A stretch of DNA of 7,594 bases from Burkholderiaceae bacterium (lineage in GTDB: Bacteria > Pseudomonadota > Gammaproteobacteria > Burkholderiales > Burkholderiaceae_E): assembly GCA_019428955.1 (NCBI GenBank), contig JAHYJF010000173.1, forward strand, positions 1 to 7,594, in the 5' to 3' direction. Every line of letters begins with the position of its first letter. The first letter of the stretch is position 1. A model generated the notes under the pieces. It was not told the origin of the DNA. It made no database searches and worked only from the letters and a program-made list of their open reading frames with translations. The position numbers were made by a program, and so were the translations under genes. Shown here piece by piece: positions 1 to 6,588 of this stretch.

Positions 1-1
1 G

Positions 2-127
2 CTTGATGCTTTGGATCAAGCGTTGGCGGCGCGCCAACCAGATCCAAAGACCCTTATCCATCATAGCGACAGAGGCGTTCAATACTTGTCGATCAAGTAC
101 ACAGAGCGCCTCGAGGAAGCCAAAATC
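2..127 (+). pseudogene. IS3-family OrfB transposase, internal fragment
   Basis: The reading frame gives LDALDQALAARQPDPK, then TLIHHSDRGVQYLSIKYTER and LEEAKI. The HHSDRGVQYLS block with the following Y-T-x-R-L-x-E-A-x-I is the hallmark of the rve-type DDE domain of IS3-family OrfB, and the D of HSDRG is the second catalytic aspartate. The start of the gene lies outside the window. At base 128 the frame enters the IS21 terminus and stops at 158-160 after eleven foreign codons. The part carrying the catalytic glutamate (normally a GDSYDNALAE-like block) is therefore missing. The fragment cannot encode an active transposase; it is the left neighbour against which the IS21 was placed. Family assignment is firm; the IS3 subgroup is not determined. 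Confidence 0.85.
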
Positions 128-180
128 TGTCAACGTGCATTCAAAAGTGGCCCGGGGTGATCATCTAAAAATGACCCACC
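128..180 (+). repeat. IS21 terminal region, istB side
   Basis: The tip is TGTCAACGTGCATTCAAAAG followed by TGGCCC, matching the opposite end at 20/26. A second module, CTAAAAATGACCCACC at 165-180, repeats the core of the first (CAAAAGTGGCCC) after a TGATCAT palindromic spacer at 158-164. IS21 elements typically carry such multiple end repeats, which are thought to be transposase binding sites. Binding here is inferred. Confidence 0.82.
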
Positions 181-191
181 CCGGAGGTGGC

Positions 192-241
192 AAAGCCCAC
201 AGGCGAGCGGCCCCCAAGTAGCAAGCTCGTCTGTGGGCTTT
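192..241. terminator. Strong bidirectional hairpin terminator behind istB
   Basis: Arms at 192-208 (AAAGCCCACAGGCGAGC) and 225-241 (GCTCGTCTGTGGGCTTT) pair over 17 positions with one G-T mismatch (a wobble on the + strand transcript). The loop is 16 nt. Read on +, the stem is followed by TTTGTTT; read on -, it ends in TTT. It lies 12 bp beyond the istB stop, so it can end the istAB transcript. On + it could block read-through from the left neighbour into the IS. Termination is inferred from structure. Confidence 0.75.
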
Positions 242-253
242 GTTTGCGGATCG

Positions 254-985
254 TCAGGTTTTCTGGCGGGATTTGCTTTGGGCGAAGCGGTAGGATGTGT
301 TGCCGGTCTCGATGATGCTGCAATGGTGCGTGACGCGATCAAGCAGCGCAGTGGTCATCTTGGCGTCCCCGAAGACAGACACCCATTCGCCGAACTCGAG
401 GTTGGTGGTTATGATGACACTGGTCGTCTCATACAGTTTGCTGATCAGATGGAACAGCAATGACCCGCCAGACTTTGGAAACGGAATATAGCCGAGTTCG
501 TCGATGATCACGCAATCCAGGGCGGTCAGCTGCTTGATGATTTTCCCGGTGTTTCCGTCGGCCTGCTCCGCGATCAGGGCATTGATCAGATCGACGGCGT
601 TATGGAACCGAACCCGCTTGCCCTGATTGACCAGATTGGTCCCCAGGGCGATTGAAATGTGCGTCTTGCCGGTGCCGGTTCCGCCGACGAGAATGATGTT
701 GTGCGCGTCGTTGGTGAAACGGCCAGAGCAGAACGGGTCGATCTGCGCTTTGGTGACGGTCGCAGCGCCATGATCGAAGGTGGCAAAGTCCTTGTGGTGG
801 GGGAATTTGGCAATGCGCATCTGATATTGAATGGACCGCACGCGGCGTTCCTGGGTTTCCGCGTCGATCAAGGTCTTCAACGCTGTTGTCAGGCTGGGCG
901 GCGTGCGCGCGGCCAGCAAATCCTGGGCGCAGGCCGCCATGCCATGCAGTCTGAGGGCTGCGAGCTGGTCGACGAGGGCGTTCAT
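254..985 (-). CDS. istB: IS21 IstB, AAA+ ATPase transposition helper
   Basis: IstB is the ATP-dependent partner of the IstA transposase: it binds target DNA and activates IstA. From the ATG at 985 the protein has 243 residues, typical for IstB. It shows an N-terminal helical region (MNALVDQLAALRLHGMA), the Walker A motif GGTGTGKTHI at residues 101-110, Walker B DCVIIDELGY at 157-166, and a C-terminal DRVTHHCSIIE segment common in the family. The ATG overlaps the istA stop as ATGA, and GGGGAGG lies 7 nt upstream at 993-999 within the istA 3' end, so translation is probably coupled to istA. A GTG at 1009 is an in-frame alternative, but the ATG fits both the coupling and the family N terminus. 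No damage is visible. Confidence 0.96.
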   Translation of the reverse strand: MNALVDQLAALRLHGMAACAQDLLAARTPPSLTTALKTLIDAETQERRVRSIQYQMRIAKFPHHKDFATFDHGAATVTKAQIDPFCSGRFTNDAHNIILVGGTGTGKTHISIALGTNLVNQGKRVRFHNAVDLINALIAEQADGNTGKIIKQLTALDCVIIDELGYIPFPKSGGSLLFHLISKLYETTSVIITTNLEFGEWVSVFGDAKMTTALLDRVTHHCSIIETGNTSYRFAQSKSRQKT

Positions 986-2484
986 GCCACAACCTCCCCG
1001 GTGGCACACAGCGCCTCATATCGCTTGCAATCGGCCTCGGGACGCAGAGTTAGCTGCGGGTAGGCATGGGGGTCGGCCAGCGGGGAGATGACAGGTTCCA
1101 GCAACTGATTGATCAGATTGATGATCGCAGGCAAGCGCAGGGTGCGCTGTTCGACCGCCAGCTCGCAGGCCATTTCGACCACGTCTATGCCATGCGTCAG
1201 TGCCAGCAGAAGCAGGTCGACGAAGTCCCGGTCGCCGCCTTTGTCGCGCATGTAGTGATCCTTGATCTGCTCCATCGCCTTGGGCAGTTCCCAGCCGACA
1301 AAAGGCGCGCCATCACGCAAGGCACCGGGCTTGCGATCCAGCAGGGGCACATAGTGCCACGGCTCGAAATAACTGATATTGCGCGTGAAATGTCGTTTGT
1401 GCTCGGCGATGATCTCGTTGCCTGCGACCACGACAATCCGATCGGCATAGGCGCGCAACGAGACATGGCGCCCTGCGAATTCGGACGGCACGCTGTAGCG
1501 ATTGCTGTCGTATTGCACCAGGCAGGTGGATCTGACGCGAACAGTTTTTTCGACATAGCCATCGAAGGGGCGACCCAGCGGGCGCAACTCTCTCTGCTCA
1601 TCCGAAAAAATGTCGGCAATCGTGCGGTCCTGCTGATCGGGATGCAAGCGGTTGGCCAGCTCTTCGCTGCGCAGGCGCAGCCAGTCATTCAGCGCATCCA
1701 GATCGTCAAAAGCAAGCCTGGGAGTGAACAGCTCGCCGCGCAGAAACTGGACCTGGTTCTCGACCTGACCCTTTTCCCATCCCGCGGCGGGGGTGCAAGC
1801 GACGGGTTCGATGACATAGTGGTTCATCAAGGCCAGAAAGCGTGGATGAAAGATCCGATCCTTCGATCGTGAGACATAGGTCACCATGGTTTTGGGGTTG
1901 TCGATGATCACCCGGCGCGGGACGCCGCCGAAGAACACCAGCGCCTGAATAAAGGCATCAAGCACCATCTCCTGCTTCTCGTTCAGATAGGCCACGACGA
2001 AAGGCTTGCGGCTGTGGCACAGGCGGAAATGGGCCACGTGAACCTTGTGCTCAACACCGCCCAGCATGACGTATTCCTCGCTCCAATCGAACTGGAGCGC
2101 ATCGCCCGCCGCGAAATGCAGAGGAATGAACGCATCGCCCGTACCGGTCCCGGATGTTTGCCTGAGTTCTCGTACAAAGCGCTGAACCGGCGAATAGGAC
2201 CCTGTGTAGCCTTCTGTGACAATCTGCTCATAAAGCTTCTTGGCTGTGCGACGGTTGCGCCGTCGAAGCTGTAAATCGTGTTTGAAAAGCTCCCGGAGAC
2301 GCGCCTCGAATTCCGCGCTCAGCTTGTGACCAACACGCGGTTGCCGCTCCCGATATTGCGGTTGCTCCGGGTCCTTCAGATACTTCTTGATCGTCGTGCG
2401 CGAGATGCCTGTCTCGCGTGCCACAGCACGGATGCTGCGGCCATCGCCCAAGATCCACCCACGGATCTTCATTGCCGTTTCCAT
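982..2484 (-). CDS. istA: IS21 IstA, DDE transposase
   Basis: IstA cuts and joins the IS ends. From the ATG at 2484 it has 500 residues. An N-terminal helix-turn-helix (RSIRAVARETGISRTTIKKY, about residues 16-35) binds DNA. The rve-type catalytic core has D133 in ALQFDWSEEY, D195 in VIIDNPKTM and E242 in GWEKGQVENQ, a complete DDE triad with IS21-like spacing. A C-terminal beta-rich domain follows (RPFDGYVEKTVRV to YADRIVVVAG). The frame stays open upstream to a TTG at 2532. I prefer the ATG at 2484 because the conserved family N terminus begins at METAMKIRGWILGDG and AGG sits 8 nt upstream. The stop overlaps the istB start. The promoter is presumably in the terminal repeat region; no convincing -35/-10 pair was found. 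Confidence 0.95.
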   Translation of the reverse strand: METAMKIRGWILGDGRSIRAVARETGISRTTIKKYLKDPEQPQYRERQPRVGHKLSAEFEARLRELFKHDLQLRRRNRRTAKKLYEQIVTEGYTGSYSPVQRFVRELRQTSGTGTGDAFIPLHFAAGDALQFDWSEEYVMLGGVEHKVHVAHFRLCHSRKPFVVAYLNEKQEMVLDAFIQALVFFGGVPRRVIIDNPKTMVTYVSRSKDRIFHPRFLALMNHYVIEPVACTPAAGWEKGQVENQVQFLRGELFTPRLAFDDLDALNDWLRLRSEELANRLHPDQQDRTIADIFSDEQRELRPLGRPFDGYVEKTVRVRSTCLVQYDSNRYSVPSEFAGRHVSLRAYADRIVVVAGNEIIAEHKRHFTRNISYFEPWHYVPLLDRKPGALRDGAPFVGWELPKAMEQIKDHYMRDKGGDRDFVDLLLLALTHGIDVVEMACELAVEQRTLRLPAIINLINQLLEPVISPLADPHAYPQLTLRPEADCKRYEALCATGEVVA

Positions 2485-2536
2485 CAGTAACACCTGCTCT
2501 TCCTCCGTGCCAAAGCGCACGGATGTTAACAATGCA

Positions 2537-2599
2537 GGTGGGTCAGTTTTACATGATCATAACCCACCCAAGTGGGTCACTTTTGCATGCCGATTCACA
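2537..2599 (-). repeat. IS21 terminal region, istA side
   Basis: Read inward on -, the tip is TGTGAATCGGCATGCAAAAG then TGACCC. A second module, TAAAACTGACCCACC (2537-2551), follows an ATGATCAT spacer, mirroring the istB-side end. Between the modules is an inverted pair of ACCCAC boxes on + (2562-2567) facing GTGGGT (2572-2577), absent from the other end. The region also forms the istA leader, so IstA binding here could affect its own expression; that is inference. Confidence 0.8.
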
Positions 2600-3997
2600 C
2601 GCAAATAGGGCGTTCTTGCGATTGAGGGCGATCGGGCGGATCAGATTTTCCACGCTGTTGGAGTCGATCTCGACACGGCCATCCTCAAGGAAGGTTTGCA
2701 GGCCGCCCCAGTGGTTATGGATATAGCCGAGCTTTTCACCAAGCCGGGATTTTGCCGACACGCGCAGGCGCTGCTCTTGCAGCCAGTCGCCGAACGCGGC
2801 GACCAGGGGCGCGGTTCGCGCCTGCCGGGCCGAGAGCCGTTGTCCAGCGTCGATGCCACGAATGTCGGCTTCAACGGCATAAAACTCGGCGATCCGGCGC
2901 AGGCCCTCGGCCGCGATCTCGGAGCCGTCGCGGTCGAACACTTCCTTCAGTTTCCGCCGGGCATGCGCCCAGCAATGGGCGACGCGGATCGGGGCGCCGC
3001 CCTTGCGGGAAGGGCGCGTCAGGCGGTTGTAACCCTGGTAGCCGTCGAGCTGCAGGATTCCGTCAAAGCCGGTGAGGAAGCGCTCGGCATTTTCACCGCC
3101 GCGTCCGGGGGCGTAAAAATAGACCACCCCCGGCGGGTCGTCACCGCCCCATCTGCGGTCGTCGCGGGTCAGCGCCCAGAGATACCCGGTCTTGGTGCGG
3201 CCGCGCCCCGGATCCAGCACCGGCGCCGTGGTCTCATCCATGAACAGCTTGGTGGACGCCTTCAGATGCTCGGCCAGCCGATCCACCACCGGCCTGAGAT
3301 GGAATGCGGCGACACCGACCCAGTCGGCCAGTGTGCCGCGATGGATATTGATGCCCGAGCGGGCGAGGATCTGGCTCTGTCGGTATAGCGGAAGGTGGTC
3401 GGCGTATTTATTGACCAGCACATGGGCGATGGCGCCCTCGGTCGGCAGACCGCCCTCGATCAGATACGGCGCCGCCGGGGCCTGGGTGACGCCGTCGGTG
3501 CAGGCGCGGCAGGCATATTTCGGGCGCACGGTGACGATCACGCGCAGCTGCGCCGGCACGATGTCCAGCCGCTCGGTGCGGTCTTCGCCGATCTTGTGCA
3601 TCTGCCCGCAGCCACACGGGCACTCGAGGCTGTCGGGCTCGATGACCTGCTCGATGCGCGGCAGGTTCGCGGGCAGGTTGCCGCGATTGCGCCTGGCCGG
3701 AGACCTTTTGCGGCGCGGCTTGTCGTCCGCGGCAGCCTGCGTATCCTTCTGTTCCTCGACCTCGGCGACCGCCGTTTCGAGATCCTCGAAGGCCAGCTGC
3801 CGTTCGTCCTCGCTGAGCTTTTCCGATTTCTTGCCATGGACCACGTGGTTCAGCTCGGCGACCAGATGCTCAAGGCGTTTGTTGATCTCTTCAAGCTCAG
3901 CCACACGCGCGGCTGTCGCCTGCAAAGCCTCGAATGCCGCGCGGTAATCAGGCGGCAAAACGGAGAGGTCGAGGTCTTTGGCAGCAGCGGTAGTCAT
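2549..3997 (-). CDS. tnpC: IS66 TnpC transposase, C-terminally truncated and fused to IS21 end sequence
   Basis: TnpC is the DDE transposase of IS66 elements. The true IS66 part is 2600-3997 (residues 1-466); the last 16 residues, CESACKSDPLGWVMIM, are read from the IS21 terminus. It shows an N-terminal coiled coil (AELEEINKRLEHLVAELNHV, 33-52), a basic linker (94-105) and a zinc-binding region with CPCGCGQMH near 126 and CRAC at 163-166. The DDE residues are D254 (MDETTAPV), D318 (LQLDGYQGY) and E450 (NSVENLIRP). The break follows KNALFA, so roughly the last 50-70 residues of a normal TnpC are gone while the catalytic triad remains. GGGAG lies only 1 nt before the ATG, an odd spacing, so the exact start is uncertain. 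Probably non-functional. Confidence 0.92.
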   Translation of the reverse strand: MTTAAAKDLDLSVLPPDYRAAFEALQATAARVAELEEINKRLEHLVAELNHVVHGKKSEKLSEDERQLAFEDLETAVAEVEEQKDTQAAADDKPRRKRSPARRNRGNLPANLPRIEQVIEPDSLECPCGCGQMHKIGEDRTERLDIVPAQLRVIVTVRPKYACRACTDGVTQAPAAPYLIEGGLPTEGAIAHVLVNKYADHLPLYRQSQILARSGINIHRGTLADWVGVAAFHLRPVVDRLAEHLKASTKLFMDETTAPVLDPGRGRTKTGYLWALTRDDRRWGGDDPPGVVYFYAPGRGGENAERFLTGFDGILQLDGYQGYNRLTRPSRKGGAPIRVAHCWAHARRKLKEVFDRDGSEIAAEGLRRIAEFYAVEADIRGIDAGQRLSARQARTAPLVAAFGDWLQEQRLRVSAKSRLGEKLGYIHNHWGGLQTFLEDGRVEIDSNSVENLIRPIALNRKNALFACESACKSDPLGWVMIM

Positions 3998-4051
3998 GCT
4001 CCCAATATACCCTGAAGCGCCTGTAAATGCGCGCCTTTTCGATGCCCTGAT

Positions 4052-4109
4052 TCATTCTGCCGCAGCTGGCCTGCGCGCCTCCAGCGCCCTGACCTTGCGC
4101 CAGTCGAGC
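4052..4109 (-). pseudogene. tnpB: IS66 TnpB, C-terminal piece separated by insertion
   Basis: Read on -, this encodes GLDWRKVRALEARRPAAAE and stops at 4052-4054. This is the characteristic C terminus of the short (about 117-residue) IS66 TnpB, normally following FEALFxG. The rest of the gene is 2.5 kb away at 6588-6921. The piece lies 54 nt upstream of the tnpC start, the expected place for the end of tnpB. It has no start of its own. Joining base 4109 to base 6588 restores the frame exactly. Confidence 0.9.
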
Positions 4110-4118
4110 CCGTCAAAC
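4110..4118 (-). other. Attachment-site half (tnpC side) of the serine-recombinase element
   Basis: Read on - this is GTTTGACGG, followed by the resumed tnpB sequence GCTCGACTGG. It matches GTTCGAAGG at the other edge in 7 of 9 positions, including the terminal GG. The exchange could lie at GG, GA or GTT; each choice restores an intact tnpB frame. Confidence 0.65.
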
Positions 4119-4120
4119 GA

Positions 4121-6208
4121 TCACCCATGTTGATACCCCCCATTGTCAGGCTGACAGATTCTCAGGTCCAGTTCGCCGATCACGTGATTTCGCAGGTTCT
4201 GCACTCCATCCAACACTGCTGACGTGTCGGGAAACAGATAGGCACCGGTTGGCTGAGGTTCGATGAGCAGACGCTTCTTCTTGATCTGGACGTAGAGCCA
4301 ATTGACCGGAATCCCCAACTTGGCAGCGAGTTCTGTTGTGCTCAGGAAGCCGGGATCGTGCTCCCACCGCCTGCGCGAAGGAGGCGCCTTGATGCCTTCG
4401 GCCAGCCGGATACGTTGCACGGTGACGGGAAGAACCTTGTCGGCACAGTTGGCCGATCGGTGACCCTCTTCGGTGAGAAGGCGAGCAATTTCACTGTCGG
4501 GTCGGCCTTCTTTTGCCAGGTCGAGCAGGCGCGCCCGCATTTCGCCACCCCGAGCGAGTTTTGCGATCGCCGTGACCCGCATTTTGACATCGAGGTGGGT
4601 CACCGCCCCACCGCGCCATACGATGCGGACCAGCGCGCTCTCGGACGTCCGGTCGAGCACCACCTTGTCCACCAGGCAGCGCAGGAGCGCCTTGCGATGC
4701 GCGTCTGTGACATCGGGATCCGTCCAGATTTGTGGTAGACGCCCCGCCAGTGCCACAACCTTGCCGGTAAAAGCCTTCCCCATGGCAACATGCGCGGGCG
4801 GTTGCTGTGCGGACGGCTCGGCCAGCGCCGCCTCCGCCGCCCGAGCCTCCATCAGCGCGCTTTCCCAGCGGCGTTCAAGTTCGGCGGCCACGAGACGGTT
4901 GTCAGGATCGACGCGATTGTACTGTCGCTGTGCCAAAGCCGCTGCATAGCGTGTGCGTTCAACCTCGCGTTCGGCGTTTGCACGCAAGGCTCCGTCGATC
5001 TTGCTCTGGGCCCGGCGGGCGCGCGACAGGGCATCGAGTTCCGCGGGAGCCAACGCGGTCAGGAATGCGTCGGCAACAGCGGCGTCCACTGCCTCAGCCC
5101 GGATATGCTGGCAAGTGGGCAATCCGGAATGGGTGCGCAAATGGTTGCAGACATATTCTCCGCCGCCCTTGTATCGGACATACATCTTGTGGCCGCACCG
5201 TCCGCACCACACGATGCCGTGCAAAAGAAGGTCGCCGTCGCGGGGGATGCCTCGTGTCTTGGTGCGCATATACTCGGCCCGATTGTCACCTACGATGCTG
5301 CGGATTTTCTCATAAGTCGGCCAGTCTATATAGGCCGGATACCGATCCTTCACGACGATGCGCCAGTCTTCGAGAGGTCTCGCCACTTTCGCTTTTGCCG
5401 GAGACCGGCTGTCCGGCGTGGCTTCCCGCATGCGGGTTCGGCCATAGACGAAGGCCCCTGCGTAAGCGGGATTTTTCAGGATCGTGGCAACCGCGGAGAC
5501 CGTCGCGCGCGCCCAGTGCAACTCGCCATGCCGGTCCCGGCGTGGCAGATCGAGACCGCGATTGTTCAGCATGCGCATCACCTTGGCGATGCTGCGCAGC
5601 TTCACAAAGAGTTCGAACACAAGACCAAGCCGGTCCTGAACACCCATATCGGGATCCTTCAGCACGACACCACCGGCATCCCGCACGAGGCCGACCGGCA
5701 AGGTGAGGGCGAGCTCCCCGCGCTGAGCCTTGGCGATCAAGCCCGTCGTCAGGCGGCTGCGGATCGTATGCAGCTCGAGTTCGGATATGGTGCCCTTGAG
5801 GCCAAGCAGAAGGCGCCCGTTGGCGCTGCCCGGGTCATAGACGCCGTCGCGATCGGCGATCAGACACCCCCGCAGCCCGCAGATGTCCAAAAGAGGATAC
5901 CAATCCGAGCAGTTACGCGCGAGCCGCGTCACGTCGACGGACAGGATCATCCCCACTTCGCTGAGCCCGACCCGGCCGACAAGTTCCTGGAACCCGCTGC
6001 GATGAGCGGCCGAGGCGCCGCTCAGACCGAGATCGGCGTCGATCACGTCAATGTCGGCTTCATGCCATCCAAGATCGCGGGCGCGTTGACTGAGCGCGTA
6101 TTGCAGCCGCAGGCTCTCCTGGTTGCTCACGACCTGATGCGGCGTCGATTGCCGAATGTAGACGACGGCCTTGCGCTTCAGATGCGCCAGTTGGATCAAC
6201 TCGGACAT
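4121..6208 (-). CDS. Large serine recombinase (resolvase, recombinase and zinc-ribbon domains)
   Basis: Site-specific recombinase using a covalent phosphoserine link. The residue numbers here count from the GTG at 6211; I place the start at the ATG at 6208 (695 residues), 9 nt after GGAGG at 6218-6222, though the GTG is possible. The catalytic domain has R20 and S22 in VYIRQSTPHQV, R96 and R99 in VTRLARN, and SELELHTIRSR at 143-153. A recombinase domain (about 190-310) includes LKNPAYAGAFVYGR. A zinc ribbon carries C336, C339, C355 and C367. A helical, Ala/Arg-rich stretch (about 395-465) fits the coiled coil usual here. Two further DNA-binding-like segments follow: SEIARLLTEEGHRS (573-586) and FLSTTELAAKLGIPVNWLYV (622-641), the latter like an excisionase/MerR helix-turn-helix. 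All key catalytic residues are present. Its stop lies just inside the element edge. Confidence 0.94.
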   Translation of the reverse strand: MSELIQLAHLKRKAVVYIRQSTPHQVVSNQESLRLQYALSQRARDLGWHEADIDVIDADLGLSGASAAHRSGFQELVGRVGLSEVGMILSVDVTRLARNCSDWYPLLDICGLRGCLIADRDGVYDPGSANGRLLLGLKGTISELELHTIRSRLTTGLIAKAQRGELALTLPVGLVRDAGGVVLKDPDMGVQDRLGLVFELFVKLRSIAKVMRMLNNRGLDLPRRDRHGELHWARATVSAVATILKNPAYAGAFVYGRTRMREATPDSRSPAKAKVARPLEDWRIVVKDRYPAYIDWPTYEKIRSIVGDNRAEYMRTKTRGIPRDGDLLLHGIVWCGRCGHKMYVRYKGGGEYVCNHLRTHSGLPTCQHIRAEAVDAAVADAFLTALAPAELDALSRARRAQSKIDGALRANAEREVERTRYAAALAQRQYNRVDPDNRLVAAELERRWESALMEARAAEAALAEPSAQQPPAHVAMGKAFTGKVVALAGRLPQIWTDPDVTDAHRKALLRCLVDKVVLDRTSESALVRIVWRGGAVTHLDVKMRVTAIAKLARGGEMRARLLDLAKEGRPDSEIARLLTEEGHRSANCADKVLPVTVQRIRLAEGIKAPPSRRRWEHDPGFLSTTELAAKLGIPVNWLYVQIKKKRLLIEPQPTGAYLFPDTSAVLDGVQNLRNHVIGELDLRICQPDNGGYQHG
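4132..4161 (+). repeat. Subterminal inverted repeat, tnpC-side copy
   Basis: This starts with GATACCCCC and contains TTG and GCTGAC. It pairs imperfectly with 6551-6579 read on the opposite strand (9/9 at GATACCCCC and 6/6 at GCTGAC, with small gaps). It lies 20 bp inside the edge, against 8 bp for its partner, and overlaps the recombinase 3' end. It may be a recombinase binding arm; this is not certain. Confidence 0.45.
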
Positions 6209-6588
6209 CACGAAAGACCTCCGCCAGAACCACGGCGATGTCGTCGACGATCTGGCGCCTCAGCGTCACCGGCAGCATCGTCCAAAGATCTTCGGGTGCC
6301 GTGCTCATGATCCAAATTTACCACATTTAGTAGATCCAGCAAAGCTTCCACGCTCAGTTTGGTAGGAGAAGTCGGCAAAGCACACGGTTTGGTCACCGCG
6401 ACCGGCACATTCAGTGTCACGCCATCGCAATACGTGACCTCGTAGAAGGGCGAAGAACTGCCCCTGCGAAACAGCGAGCGGCCAAGAACCCGGAACCTGC
6501 GCCCAAAGAGCGGATGGCGCTGATCAAGGACCTGAACCTCCTCCGGAAAAGATTCGTCAGCATCACCAAAGGGGGTATCCCCAAACAC
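6208..6588 (-). CDS. Small ORF preceding the recombinase, function unknown
   Basis: 126 codons from a GTG at 6588, with its stop TGA (6208-6210) overlapping the recombinase start, suggesting translational coupling. The clearest conserved-looking core is HPLFGRRFRVLGRSLF (25-40), then FYEVTYCDGVTLNVPVAVTK (48-67) and KLSVEALLDLLNVV (77-90). The tail is basic (PDRRRHRRG). There is no signal peptide or membrane segment. The HPLxGxxF, acidic-turn, Pro/Thr and LLxLL layout recalls small DUF5372-like proteins found beside transposition genes, but I cannot confirm that. The GTG straddles the element edge, its G being part of the shared GG. No good ribosome site precedes it, so the true start could be internal or depend on ribosomes reading tnpB. 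A role as accessory or directionality factor is possible but unproven. Confidence 0.6.
   Translation of the reverse strand: MFGDTPFGDADESFPEEVQVLDQRHPLFGRRFRVLGRSLFRRGSSSPFYEVTYCDGVTLNVPVAVTKPCALPTSPTKLSVEALLDLLNVVNLDHEHGTRRSLDDAAGDAEAPDRRRHRRGSGGGLS
6551..6579 (-). repeat. Subterminal inverted repeat, tnpA-side copy
   Basis: Read on - it begins GATACCCCC and includes GATGCTGAC, the partner of 4132-4161. GGGGATACCCC here (6572-6582 on the opposite strand) is itself near-palindromic. It lies 8 bp inside the element edge and within the 5' end of the small ORF. It is a candidate recombinase-binding arm. Confidence 0.45.

Larger units (their letters stand above)
128..2599 (-). mobile_element. 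IS21-family insertion sequence, structurally complete (2472 bp)
   Basis: Both ends begin TGT and match at 20 of 26 positions when read inward (128-153 on +, 2574-2599 on -). Between them lie an intact istA and an intact istB with the usual ATGA overlap. The length falls in the usual IS21 range of about 2-2.6 kb. Nothing in the element is visibly broken, so it may still be active. Its two flanks are different truncated transposases (IS3 OrfB on the left, IS66 TnpC on the right). The adjoining bases (CAAAATC on the left, CGCAAAT on the right) do not form a 4-8 bp target duplication. The copy therefore does not sit at a simple insertion site. Confidence 0.93.
4110..6587 (-). mobile_element. Two-gene large serine recombinase element inserted in IS66 tnpB (about 2478 bp)
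   Basis: Both edges are fixed by the interrupted TnpB reading frame: IS66 coding sequence ends at 6588 and resumes at 4109. The edges share GTT(C/T)GA(A/C)GG, so the crossover lies within about 9 bp, with GG the pair nearest the joint. Inside are only a 126-codon ORF and a large serine recombinase, overlapping by a few bases and in the same direction as the host tnp operon. Large serine integrases and TnpX-like transposases exchange strands at a 2-bp core and leave no larger duplication, which fits. Possible cargo is limited to the small ORF. The boundaries are seen in the sequence; the mechanism is inferred from the recombinase family. Confidence 0.85.

Noticed and set aside
1066..1872. + strand open frame (268 codons) opposite istA
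   Set aside because: Shadow of a clearly coding GC-rich gene; its translation shows no known fold and no ribosome site was seen.
2485..2532. Extension of IstA to a TTG start at 2532
   Set aside because: The added 16 residues are not like the family N terminus and have no suitable ribosome site; the ATG at 2484 is preferred.
117..2607. Target-site duplication around the IS21
   Set aside because: CAAAATC on the left and CGCAAAT on the right are only loosely similar and out of register, so no duplication is called.
4790..6310. Long + strand open frame (506 codons) opposite the recombinase
   Set aside because: It mirrors the codon pattern of the recombinase on the other strand. Its translation shows no recognisable domain, while the - strand frame has complete catalytic and zinc motifs.
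4110..6587. Group II intron or inserted IS of DDE type inside tnpB
   Set aside because: There is no reverse transcriptase, and no DDE transposase or multi-base target duplication at the edges. The gene present is a large serine recombinase.
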